This document shows positions 17,991-26,500 of a stretch of DNA of 64,000 nt, one piece after another. Where the stretch lies: assembly GCF_027625935.1 (NCBI RefSeq), contig NZ_CP115300.1, positions 8,618,001 to 8,682,000 of the forward strand, given 5' to 3'. Position numbers and translations under genes: made by a program. The notes under the pieces were generated by a model. It made no database searches. It saw nothing but the letters and a program-made list of their open reading frames with translations, and was not told the origin of the DNA. Each line of letters begins with the position of its first letter. Positions within the stretch are counted from its first letter, which is position 1. This DNA comes from Streptomyces camelliae. Lineage in GTDB: Bacteria; Actinomycetota; Actinomycetes; Streptomycetales; Streptomycetaceae.

Positions 17991-18671
17991 ATGGCTGCGA
18001 AGACCGACGGGAAGCCCGGCCGGAAGAAGGCCGGCGCCACGGACACGGCGGTGGTGCGCGCACTGCTCGACCGGCAGAAGCGGACCTATGCGGCGCAGGC
18101 CGGCATCCGGCTGCGCGACACCCCGGCCCCGCTCTACCAGATGCTGGTGCTGGCGACGCTCCTCAGCGCCCGTATCCGGGCCGACACCGCGGTGGCCGCG
18201 GCCCGCGCGCTGTTCGACGCCGGGATGCGCGACCCGCGCGCGATGGCGCGGGCGTCCTGGCAGCAGCGCGTCGACGCCCTCGGCAAGGGCGGCTACCGCC
18301 GTTACGACGAACGGACCTCCACCATGCTCGGCGAGGGAGCCGAGCTGCTGCTGGAGCGCTGGGGCGGTGATCTGCGCCGGCTGCGCGAGGAGTCCGACCC
18401 GAGGAAGGCGCTGCTGGACATTCCCGGCATCGGTCCCACCGGGGCCGACATCTTCCTGCGCGACGTGCAGGGGGTCTGGCCGGAGTTCGCCCCGTACGCC
18501 GACCGCAAGGTCCTCGACGGAGCCCGGCGGCTCGGGCTGCCCGCCTCGCCGGAGAAACTGGGCGGCCTCGTCACCGGCCGTGACCTGCCCCGGCTGGCGG
18601 ACGGCTTGGTCCACGCCGCGCTCGACAGACCGCTCGCCGACGAGGTGCTCGCCGCCGCGAAGGCGGCCTGA
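17991..18671 (+). CDS. HhH-GPD (endonuclease III-like) family protein
   Basis: 226 residues. It has the helix-hairpin-helix of the DNA glycosylase superfamily (LLDIPGIGPTGADIFLRDV) and the following region with an Asp (FAPYADRKVL) where endonuclease III has its catalytic Asp. The EndoIII catalytic Lys (in GRKTA) is replaced by Thr/Gly here, and there is no C-terminal four-Cys Fe-S cluster. It is therefore likely a monofunctional glycosylase or a non-catalytic relative. ATG 17991 with GACGGGG upstream is preferred to 17958. Its position next to a LigD module suggests a repair role. Confidence 0.8.
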   Translation: MAAKTDGKPGRKKAGATDTAVVRALLDRQKRTYAAQAGIRLRDTPAPLYQMLVLATLLSARIRADTAVAAARALFDAGMRDPRAMARASWQQRVDALGKGGYRRYDERTSTMLGEGAELLLERWGGDLRRLREESDPRKALLDIPGIGPTGADIFLRDVQGVWPEFAPYADRKVLDGARRLGLPASPEKLGGLVTGRDLPRLADGLVHAALDRPLADEVLAAAKAA

Positions 18672-18752
18672 CCGACCGGTGCGACCGATGGACCCGACAC
18701 CCACGATCCATGAATGCGCTGCCATGTGCCTGAGACTCGGGAGGTGCCGGTG

Positions 18753-19094
18753 ATGGACGGGCGCAGGCTGACGGAGGCCGAACGCCGGGCGCTGGTCGAG
18801 ATCGAGACCTGGCTGCGCCAGGAATCGCGGCAGCTCGATCACGAGCTGAGCACCATGACCCGCAGCCGCCGGGCCCGGATGAAGGACGCCCTGGACAGGG
18901 TCAGGGGACGCGTCGTCCTGGCCCTCGGCCTGGTCTCCCTGGCCCTGCTGATCGGCGCCCTGCGGACCGCGTCGACGGCGCTGACCTGGGTGTTCGCGAT
19001 CAGCTGGGCGCTGACCCTGATCAGCGCGGCCGTTCTGCTGTTCAGGCCGCGCGACGGCACGCCCCGGGACCCGGCCGGACCCGAGAGGCGGTGA
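18753..19094 (+). CDS. DUF3040 small membrane protein
   Basis: 113 residues. The N-terminus (RRLTEAERRALVEIETWLRQESRQLDHELSTM) is the DUF3040 signature of actinomycetes, followed by two membrane helices (VVLALGLVSLALLIGALRTA and LTWVFAISWALTLISAAVLLF). Function of the family is unknown. ATG 18753 has GGGAGGTG 8 nt upstream, which fixes the start. It lies 81 bp after the glycosylase-like gene. Confidence 0.85.
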   Translation: MDGRRLTEAERRALVEIETWLRQESRQLDHELSTMTRSRRARMKDALDRVRGRVVLALGLVSLALLIGALRTASTALTWVFAISWALTLISAAVLLFRPRDGTPRDPAGPERR

Positions 19095-19213
19095 CCGCCC
19101 TCCGGACCGATCGACAGCCGGCCAGGGTGGCAGGGGTCCCCCGCGAAGAGCAGGATGGATGAGGCGGACCAGTACCTGAGGGGCGCACGGCGCGTCGGAC
19201 TCCGGAGGGGTTG

Positions 19214-19549
19214 ATGACCACGGGCAGCGACTCGGCCAGGGCCGACGGAGAGCGCATCCACGAGCTGGAAGAAGAGGTCGACCAGCTCAGGCGAGCCGTC
19301 AGTTCCCACGCGGTCGTGGACCAGGCCATCGGGATGATGGTCGCGCTGGGCCGGGTCACGCCCGACCAGGGGTGGGACGTACTGAAGGACGTGTCCCAGC
19401 ACACGAACATCAAACTGCGCAATGTCGCGGAGATGATCCTCATCTGGGGGCGGCAGGGCGAGATCTCCCCGGAGATCCGGGTCGCCCTCGAAGCGGCTCT
19501 CGACCGTCACAGCCCTGCCCAGATCCCCGGCGTGCCGCTGATCGAGTGA
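19214..19549 (+). CDS. ANTAR-domain RNA-binding regulator
   Basis: 111 residues. A short coiled coil (RIHELEEEVDQLRRAV) leads into an ANTAR domain: HAVVDQAIGMMVALGRVTPDQGWDVLKDVSQHTNIKLRNVAEMIL. ANTAR proteins bind two-hairpin RNA elements and prevent termination. No GAF or receiver domain is present, so this small form probably depends on another protein or is constitutive. ATG 19214 follows GGAGGGG. No recognisable tandem-hairpin target was seen next to the gene. Confidence 0.88.
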   Translation: MTTGSDSARADGERIHELEEEVDQLRRAVSSHAVVDQAIGMMVALGRVTPDQGWDVLKDVSQHTNIKLRNVAEMILIWGRQGEISPEIRVALEAALDRHSPAQIPGVPLIE

Positions 19550-19600
19550 GGCCGACCTCCGCCTCGGTAGCCTCCGGGAGAGCTATGTGCCGTACGTGAG

Positions 19601-20008
19601 GTGGCCGGGTCGTGGCTGCAGCAGCACCGTCGCCCCTTCGGAGTACCGGCACGTCGGGCGGAGACCGTGCTGTCCCGCCCGGCCGGCTCCGAGCAGCCTC
19701 AGCTGCAGGTGCGGCCGGTCCCGGACATGCCGGCGATCTTCCGGTTCCACGCGGTGCAGGAGATCGACTTCGACGTCGATCTGCGGGAGATCCAGGGGCA
19801 GGAACGCCTCGATGTCCTCTGCGGGTTCATGACGGGCGCCCCCGCGCGTTCCGAGCGAACGAATCCGGCCCCGTCGGCGTCGATCTACCGTGAAGACACA
19901 TGCAGCGGATGGTCGTGTCGCCGCGTCGGTGGTCGTCGTCGCCCTGGTCGTTCTGACGGGGTGTTCGGCGTCGGGAGCGGGCGGTTCACAGACCGTTACG
20001 AGGAGTGA
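19601..20008 (+). CDS. Hypothetical protein, possibly a gene remnant
   Basis: A frame open from GTG 19601 has clear GC-rich third positions up to about 19850 and reads as a plausible globular segment (VRPVPDMPAIFRFHAVQEIDFDVDLREIQGQERLDVLCGFM). The pattern then degrades and the frame runs 119 bp into the lipoprotein gene in another frame. I do not recognise a family. It may be a truncated gene whose 3' part was lost, or a short real protein ending earlier through sequence change. No good ribosome site is seen. Confidence 0.3.
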   Translation: MAGSWLQQHRRPFGVPARRAETVLSRPAGSEQPQLQVRPVPDMPAIFRFHAVQEIDFDVDLREIQGQERLDVLCGFMTGAPARSERTNPAPSASIYREDTCSGWSCRRVGGRRRPGRSDGVFGVGSGRFTDRYEE

Positions 20009-20285
20009 GGCGATCACTCGGCCGGTCACGGTGAGCCGCGACGGCCGCAGCCTCGCGGTCACGGTGGAGTCGGGTGGGTGTGACGAACTCCCCCGGGTCA
20101 GGGTTTCCGAGCAACCCAGGAGCGTCCTCCTCACCGTACGGATCACCAGCCGGACGGGACCGGACGTCGTCTGCCCGGCTGTCGCCCGGTTCGGCCCGGT
20201 CCGCGCGACCCTGCGTGCGGCCCTGGGAGCCAGGACCCTGACCGACGGTACGACCGGTCGTCGGCTGTCGGTCCGGAGAGAGTAG
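19890..20285 (+). CDS. Small secreted lipoprotein, unknown function
   Basis: 131 residues. A basic start and hydrophobic run (VAASVVVVALVVLTGCSAS) end in a lipobox, LTGC, so the mature protein should be a lipid-anchored extracytoplasmic protein of about 107 residues. Two cysteines remain in the mature part (GGCDEL and DVVCP) and could form a disulphide. No family recognised. GTG 19890 is the natural start; no strong ribosome site. Lgt, which would lipidate it, is encoded 1.6 kb away. Confidence 0.7.
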   Translation: MKTHAADGRVAASVVVVALVVLTGCSASGAGGSQTVTRSEAITRPVTVSRDGRSLAVTVESGGCDELPRVRVSEQPRSVLLTVRITSRTGPDVVCPAVARFGPVRATLRAALGARTLTDGTTGRRLSVRRE

Positions 20286-20362
20286 CCGCCTGAACCGGCG
20301 CAGCGGAGCGGCAGGGAAAGAACGGTCGTCGAATAGTTCGGTGACCGATGTAAACTGGGGGC

Positions 20363-21820
20363 ATGGCCACCGACATGAACCCGCACACGTCCACGCGCCG
20401 CTGGCCTGCCGTGCTCACCGTGGAACGGCCCCGCCCGGAGGGGATACGGTCGCGGCCGAACGGCTGGTGGCTGGCCGTGGGCGCGGTGTGCTTCGGCGCG
20501 TTCATGGGACAGCTGGACGCCAGCATCGTGACGCTGACGTACGGCAGTCTGCGCACGGAGTTCCATGCCTCGCTGGCGGCGGTGGAGTGGGTGTCGCTGG
20601 CCTATCTGCTGACCCTGGTGGCGCTGCTGGTGCCGGCCGGCCGACTGGCGGACGCGCACGGCCGCAAACTGCTGTACCTGTACGGGTTCGCCGTGTTCAC
20701 CCTGGCCTCCGCCGCCTGCGGTTTCGCCCCGTCCCTGCTCGCGCTCGTCGCGTTCCGGGTCGTCCAGGCGGCCGGAGCGGCCATGATGCAGGCCAACAGC
20801 GTGGCGCTGGTGACCACCAGTGCGCCGCGCGAGCGGATGCGCAGCGCCCTGGGCGTCCAGGCCGCCGCCCAGGCGCTGGGACTGGCCCTGGGACCGACCG
20901 TGGGCGGGGCCCTGGTGTCGACGCTGGGCTGGCGGTGGGTGTTCTGGGTGAACGTCCCCGTCGGCTTGGTCGCGCTGGTCGGCGGGCACTATCTGCTGCC
21001 CCGCACAAGGGCGCGGACCCGCGTCGCACGCTTCGACTGGTGGGGGCTCGCCCTGCTGGCCACGGCCACCACCAGCGCCCTGATGGCGGTGTCCGCGGCG
21101 TCCGGGCTGCCCGTGCCGGGGTGGGGCGTGGCCGTGCTGTTCGGTGTGGCGGTTGTGGCGAGCCGGGGGTTCGTCCGGCGCCAGCGTCGGACTGCCGCCC
21201 CGTTGCTGGATCTTGCCCTGCTGAGGGTGCGGGCGGTGGCGTCCGGGCTGCTGGGCGCGCTGAGCGGCTACCTGGTGCTGTTCGGCCCGCTGGTGCTGGT
21301 ACCCGTCGTGCTCACCGCGCGGGGCACCTCCGAGCTGACCGCCGGACTGGTCCTCACGGCGCTGCCGGCCGGGTTCGCGCTGGCCGCCACCGGCGGTGAC
21401 CGGCTGCTGCCGGGCGGTCTCGCGGACCGCGGGCGCTGCCTGGCCGGGGCCGCCGTGTGCACGGTCGGGTCGGCCGCCCTGCTGGCCGTTCCGCTCACGG
21501 CCGCCTGGCTGGTGCCCGTGCTGGCGCTGACCGGGCTGGGCCTCGGGACGTTCACCCCGGCCAACAACGCCATGATCATGGGTGCGATACCCGCCGGTTG
21601 CTCCGGCACGGGCGGTGGTCTCGTCAACATGACCCGCGGCCTGGGCACGGCACTCGGCGTCGCCCTGGTGACCCTCGCCCTGCACCTGGCAGGCAGTGCG
21701 GCCGCACAGACGGGGGCGCGCTGGGCGGCCGTCGTCCTGCTGGCCGCCTCGGCCGTCGCGATCGCGTCGGCCTGGCTGAGCCCTCGTACGGACCCGAAGT
21801 CGTCGCGCTCGGCCCTGTGA
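20363..21820 (+). CDS. MFS drug/proton antiporter, DHA2 (14-helix) family
   Basis: 485 residues with about 14 membrane segments. The N-terminus holds the DHA2 signature GAFMGQLDASIVTLTYGSL, motif A (GRLADAHGRKLLYLYG) and motif C (LGLALGPTVGGALV). The family exports lipophilic drugs in exchange for protons. The ATG at 20363 follows CTGGGGGC and a -10-like TAAACT, so the leader may be extremely short. A MarR regulator lies 1.1 kb downstream, on the far side of lgt, and might control it; this is inference. Confidence 0.88.
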   Translation: MATDMNPHTSTRRWPAVLTVERPRPEGIRSRPNGWWLAVGAVCFGAFMGQLDASIVTLTYGSLRTEFHASLAAVEWVSLAYLLTLVALLVPAGRLADAHGRKLLYLYGFAVFTLASAACGFAPSLLALVAFRVVQAAGAAMMQANSVALVTTSAPRERMRSALGVQAAAQALGLALGPTVGGALVSTLGWRWVFWVNVPVGLVALVGGHYLLPRTRARTRVARFDWWGLALLATATTSALMAVSAASGLPVPGWGVAVLFGVAVVASRGFVRRQRRTAAPLLDLALLRVRAVASGLLGALSGYLVLFGPLVLVPVVLTARGTSELTAGLVLTALPAGFALAATGGDRLLPGGLADRGRCLAGAAVCTVGSAALLAVPLTAAWLVPVLALTGLGLGTFTPANNAMIMGAIPAGCSGTGGGLVNMTRGLGTALGVALVTLALHLAGSAAAQTGARWAAVVLLAASAVAIASAWLSPRTDPKSSRSAL

Positions 21821-21918
21821 GGGCGGGGCGGCCGACCGTCAGGGGGTTTCGCCGCCGGGGCGGACCAGGAACGCCACCCCCGACGACGGTCCGCCCGGCG
21901 GCGCCAGGGGCACGGTCG

Positions 21919-22797
21919 TCACACCCGTTTCGTGCCGGCCGCGACCGACGGTTCCTTCCCCTCGGCGACGCCGGGCGGGTACGGGGCGTCGTCGCCGGGT
22001 CGAGGCCGGCGGCTCACGAAGAGATGGACCAGCGCGCCGGTGAACAGCACGAGGGAGACGTAGTCGTTCAGGCGCAGGCCGAGGAAGTGGTTGGCGTGGT
22101 CGATGCGCAAGGCCTCGATCCAGGCCCGGCCGGCGGTGTAGGCGAGCACGTAGCAGGCGAACAGCCGCGCCCGGCGCAGCCGCCCGTGATACCGGCGGTC
22201 CAGCCACAGCAGCAGCGCCAGGACGCCGAGGTCCCACAGCGACTCGTACAGGAACGTCGGGTGGTAGAGACCGACCATGGGCATGTCGGCGGGGCGGTGC
22301 GCGGGGTCGATCCGGAGGGCCCAGGGCAGATGGGTGGGGCGACCGTACAGCTCCTGATTGAAGTAGTTGCCCCAGCGGCCGATCGCCTGCGCGAGCACCA
22401 GCCCCGGCGCGACCGCGTCGGCGAAGTCGGCCAGCCCGATGCCGCGGCGGCGGCAGCCGAGCCAGGCGCCGAACGCGCCGAGCGCCACCGCGCCGGGGAT
22501 GCCCAGGCCGCCGTCCCAGATGTAGAGGGCGCGGATGGGCTGCTTGCCGGCGGTGAAGTACAGCTCCGGGTCGGTGAGCACGTGGTAGAGCCGCCCGCCG
22601 AGGATGCCGAACGGTACGGCCCAGATGGCGATGTCGGCGATGTCCTCGCGGCGCCCGCCCCTGGCCTCCCAGCGTCGGCCGGTGAGCCACACGGCGGTGA
22701 AGATGCCAGCCAGGATGCACAGCGCGTACGCGCGGATCGGCAGCGGCCCGAGGTGCCACACCCCTTGGGAGGGGCTGGGGAGGTACGCCAGATTCAA
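21919..22797 (-). CDS. lgt: Prolipoprotein diacylglyceryl transferase
   Basis: 292 residues, seven membrane helices. Landmarks are the N-terminal LGPLPIRAYALCILAG, the HGGLGIPG-like motif here WDGGLGIPGA, and the Lgt signature QAIGRWGNYFNQELYG. It moves diacylglycerol from phosphatidylglycerol onto the lipobox Cys of prolipoproteins at the membrane. Streptomyces often encode two Lgt proteins, and this copy lies outside any trp context, so it may be the second one. Substrates in this window would include the lipoproteins at 19890 and 46509. Confidence 0.93.
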   Translation of the reverse strand: MNLAYLPSPSQGVWHLGPLPIRAYALCILAGIFTAVWLTGRRWEARGGRREDIADIAIWAVPFGILGGRLYHVLTDPELYFTAGKQPIRALYIWDGGLGIPGAVALGAFGAWLGCRRRGIGLADFADAVAPGLVLAQAIGRWGNYFNQELYGRPTHLPWALRIDPAHRPADMPMVGLYHPTFLYESLWDLGVLALLLWLDRRYHGRLRRARLFACYVLAYTAGRAWIEALRIDHANHFLGLRLNDYVSLVLFTGALVHLFVSRRPRPGDDAPYPPGVAEGKEPSVAAGTKRV

Positions 22798-22968
22798 GGC
22801 TCGACCGTTTCTTGCGTGCAGGGAGCCCGGTCCGCGAGAGCCGGGGAGGACTCACCCGACGATACATCGGACACCGAAGCGTCTGGCGAGGGACGGCACA
22901 GGACGAGGCCGCGTCCGACCCGCGGACGACGGGGCCGCACCGGGGTACGGCCCGGCTACCCTTGCCCC

Positions 22969-23481
22969 ATGCCCGCGCAGCCCCGTACCGAGGTCTCCTC
23001 GTCTTCCTCCGGCCCCCTCGGTGAGGAACCGCAGGCGCGCCAGCTCACCGAGGCCGTCACCCGGCTGCGCCGCGCGCTGCGCTCCTCGATCCGCACGGAC
23101 TACCCGTGGGAGACCCTCCCCATGGCCCAGGTCGAGCTGCTGCAGGTGCTCGGTGAGCACTCTCCCGCGCGGGTCAGCGACCTCGCCGCCCGCCGCCGCC
23201 TGGCACCGAGCACGGTCAGCGGACTGATCGGCCAGATGATCGGCGCCGGTCTGGTCACCCGGGACGTCGACGCCGCCGACCGCCGGGCCTCCGTCGTCGC
23301 CCTCACCGACGCCGGCCGCGAGAAACTCGCCGCCTGGACCACCGCCCATGAACGCCGTATCGACGCCGCCCTCGCCGCGCTCGACGACGGCGCCCGCGCG
23401 GCCATCAAGGACGCGCTGCCCGCCCTGTTCCAGCTGGCCGAGCACCTCGGTGAGCCGGCCGAGGACGGCGCGGAGGACTGA
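22969..23481 (+). CDS. MarR-family transcriptional regulator
   Basis: 170 residues with a winged helix: AQVELLQVLGEHSPARVSDLAARRRLAPSTVSGLIGQMIGAGLVTRDVDAADRRASVVALTDAG. The DxRxxxxxLT wing is intact. ATG 22969 has no purine-rich ribosome site but a TACCCT -10-like hexamer ends 6 nt before it, so a leaderless transcript is possible. It is divergent from lgt with a 171-bp gap. The target is unknown; the DHA2 exporter at 20363 is a candidate. Confidence 0.88.
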   Translation: MPAQPRTEVSSSSSGPLGEEPQARQLTEAVTRLRRALRSSIRTDYPWETLPMAQVELLQVLGEHSPARVSDLAARRRLAPSTVSGLIGQMIGAGLVTRDVDAADRRASVVALTDAGREKLAAWTTAHERRIDAALAALDDGARAAIKDALPALFQLAEHLGEPAEDGAED

Positions 23482-23495
23482 CCCAAGCCGCGACG

Positions 23496-23520
23496 CGCGC
23501 ACCGTCCAGGACCGTGCGCG
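23496..23520. terminator. Hairpin between convergent marR-like and pls-like genes
   Basis: A 25-nt near-perfect palindrome, CGCGCAC-C-GTCC-A-GGAC-C-GTGCGCG, sits 15 bp after the regulator stop and 66 bp past the end of the synthetase gene. No T-tract follows, as is usual in Streptomyces. Bidirectional terminator is the likely role. Confidence 0.5.
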
Positions 23521-23585
23521 GTCCGCGGCGAGGCCGGCAGCCGCTCCCCGTGGAGCCAGGCGCAGCGCGCACCGTCCGCACCGGG

Positions 23586-26500
23586 TCATGCCGTCTCCCG
23601 GCCGGCGCCGGCGATGGGGTTGCCGGCCCAGCGGGTGCCCGCCGGCACCGTCTCGCCGCGCATCACGAGCGAGGCGGCGGCGATGGAGGCCCCGGCACCG
23701 ATCGTGCTGCCGGGCAGGACGATGCTGTGCGGGCCGAGGGAGGAGCCGGCTGCCAGCTCCACGGTGTCCATCCGCATGATCCGGTCGTGGAAGAGGTGGG
23801 TCTGCAGCACACAGCCGCGGTTGACGCTGACCCCGTCGCCGAGGGTGATCAGATCGGTCTCCGGCAGCCAGTGGGTGTCGCACCACACGCCGCGTCCGAT
23901 GCGTGCGCCGAGGCTGCGCAGCCACCAGTTCAGTACGGGTGTCCCCGCGAACGCCCCCGCGCCCCACGGTACGGCCAGCACCTCGACGAACGTGTCGAAC
24001 AGCTCGTTGCGCCAGACGAACGGCGACCAGAGCGGGCGCTCCCCGGACCGGAAGCGGCCCATGAGCAGCCACTTGGCGCCGGTCGTGCCGAGGCAGGCCA
24101 CCAGGGACGCGGCCATCAGCAGCGGGGCGCCGGCGAGGGCGGCCAGGGGCAGCCCGCCGAGGTCCAGGAACTCCTGCTCGCCGAGCAGCAGTCCCTCTGC
24201 CAGCAGGGTGCCGATGACCAGAGGCAGGACGCGGCACAGTTCCACGGCCGCGCGGGCCACGACGAGCCGCCGCGGCGGGGCGAACGTCCGTGCCGGGTCG
24301 CCGGTCTCCGGCAGCCGGGGCAACGGCATCGCGGGGCGTCCGATCCAGGACGTCCCGGGTTCGCTCCGGGCCGGCGCGTCGGACAGCACACCGACCAGGG
24401 CGTGGTCGGCCACCTCGCGACCGGGGCCGACGATGCCCGAGTTGCCGACGAACGCGCGGCGGCCGATGCGCACGGCCCCCAACCGCATCCACCCACCGCG
24501 CAGTTCGTACGGCGCGACGAGCGTGTCGTCGGCGAGGAACGCCCCGTCGTCCACCCGGAGCAGGGAGGGCAGCGGCAGCACCGTGGAGATCTCGGTGCCA
24601 CGCCCGACGCGGGCACCGAGCAGCCGTAGCCAGTGCGGTGTCGCCAGGCTCGCGTACAGCGGGAAGAAGCCGGTCCGGGCGGCGTCGAGCAGCCGGGTCA
24701 CCAGCCATGCCCGCCAGGCCACCCCGCCGTCCGCGCGGTGGGTACCGGGCTTGATCGACCGGTTCAGCAGGCGGACGGTGAGCGCGGTGACGAGCGAGCC
24801 GCACACCGTGGTGAGGACGGCGAACAGCGGTGCGGCGGCCAGCAGACGTGTCGTCGCACCGGACAGAGTCGGCGTGGAGCGCACCAGCAGCCAGACGGTG
24901 AACAGCGCCGGGGTCGCCGCCAGGAGGGACAGCAGGGGCAGGCCGGTCAGGGACAGCGCGTAGGCGAGGTGCCAGCGCCGGTGGCGGCCGTGCGGCGGGG
25001 CGGGCCAGCCGGCACCCGCGAGGCGTTCGGCGGGCTCGGCCGGCCGGGCCGGCGACCCGGTCCACACGGCGCCCTCCGGGATCCGGCCGTCCAGACAGCC
25101 GCCGGCGGTCAGTTCGGCGTTCCGCCCCACGACGGCGCCGGGCAGGAGCGTGCCCCGGTGCCCCACCCGCGCACCCGCGCCGACGGACACCCGGCCGACG
25201 TGCAGCGTGTCACCGTCGAGCCACCAGCCCGCGAGGTCCGCCTCGGGCTCGACGCTGCACCCCTCGCCCAGTTCGGCCAGGCCCGTCACCGGGGGCATCG
25301 CGTGCAGGCGTACGTCGCGCCCCGTCCGGCAGCCGAGGAGGCGGGCGTACACCGGCGCCCATGGGGTGCCGAGCAGGGCGGGCACGCCGAACGACGCGAC
25401 GGCCCGTTCCGCGGTCCACAGCAGCAGATGCGCGCTGCCACCGCGCGGATGGGCGCCCGGCGTGACCGAGCCGGCCAGCGTGCGCGCCAGGGCCGCGCCG
25501 ATCAGACAGCGCAGCGGTGCGCTGAACAGCACCGCCCAGCCGGCCAGGACCAGCCACCAGGACGTGTGCGGAGCCCAGTCGTGCGGCGCGATCACGCCCA
25601 GCACATCGTCCGCGGCCGCCAGGGCGACCAGTCCGCGCAGGCCCGTGATCCCGTAGCCGGCGAGCTGCACGAGGAACTGCACGACAGCGGCCCGCCGGGG
25701 AATCGGCCGGGCGGGGCGCACCATACGCGTCGTACCGGCGAGGGATCCGAGATGGCCGGCCATGCGGTGCAGTACCGAGTGCCGGTACAGGTCGGCGACG
25801 GACAGGCCCGGGTATTCCTCGCGCAATATGGAGGCCATGCGGGCGGCGGTCAGGCTGGTGCCGCCGAGCGCGACGAAATCGCTGTCCGGGCCGGGCCGCA
25901 CACCCAGCAGCTGCTCCCAGAGGTCCGCCAGCCGGGCCGCCGTCCCGTCGAGCCGGTGCGTCGCCTCACCGCCGCCGCTCTCGTCGCCCGCCAGGGGCAC
26001 CGGCCAGGGCAGAGCCGCCCGGTCGACCTTCCCGGAGGCCCGCGTGGGCAGCGCCGGCACCTCGGCCAGCAGCGGCACCAGGGGCGGGGGCAGCCGCTCG
26101 GACAGCAGTTCCCTGGCCTTGCCGGCCTCGAACGCCGACCCGCCGTCGGCGGCCGGCTCGGCCATCACGTACCCGACCAGGACCGAGGCGCCGACGGCCG
26201 TCGACCGCACGGCGGCGGCCGCGCCGCGCACCCCCGGCAGCGCGAGCAGGGCCGCGTCGATCTCACCCAGCTCGACCCGCCGGCCGCCGAGTTTGACCTG
26301 GTCGTCGGCGCGGCCCAGGAACACCAGTCCCTCGGCGTCGGCGCGCACGAGATCCCCCGAGTGGTAGGCGCGTATGGCGTCGAGCGCGGGGCACGGGCGA
26401 TAGCGTTCCGCGTCCTTCGCGGGGTCGAGATAGCGTGCGGTGCCGGCGCCCGCGATGACCAGCTCGCCCTGCTCCCCGTACGCCACCGGGTCCCCGGCCT

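Noticed and set aside
19612..19893. A third overlapping frame before the lipoprotein gene
   Set aside because: Ala/Gly/Arg-rich with poor codon pattern compared with the 19601 frame; regarded as a shadow.
19583..21685. A 700-codon minus-strand frame opposite the DHA2 exporter and lipoprotein genes
   Set aside because: Gly/Gln/His/Arg-rich shadow with no domain; the plus strand carries an obvious 14-helix transporter.
21839..22867. A 342-codon minus-strand frame overlapping lgt in another frame
   Set aside because: Arg/His/Ala-rich frame-shifted reading of lgt; the 21919-22797 frame has the Lgt signature.
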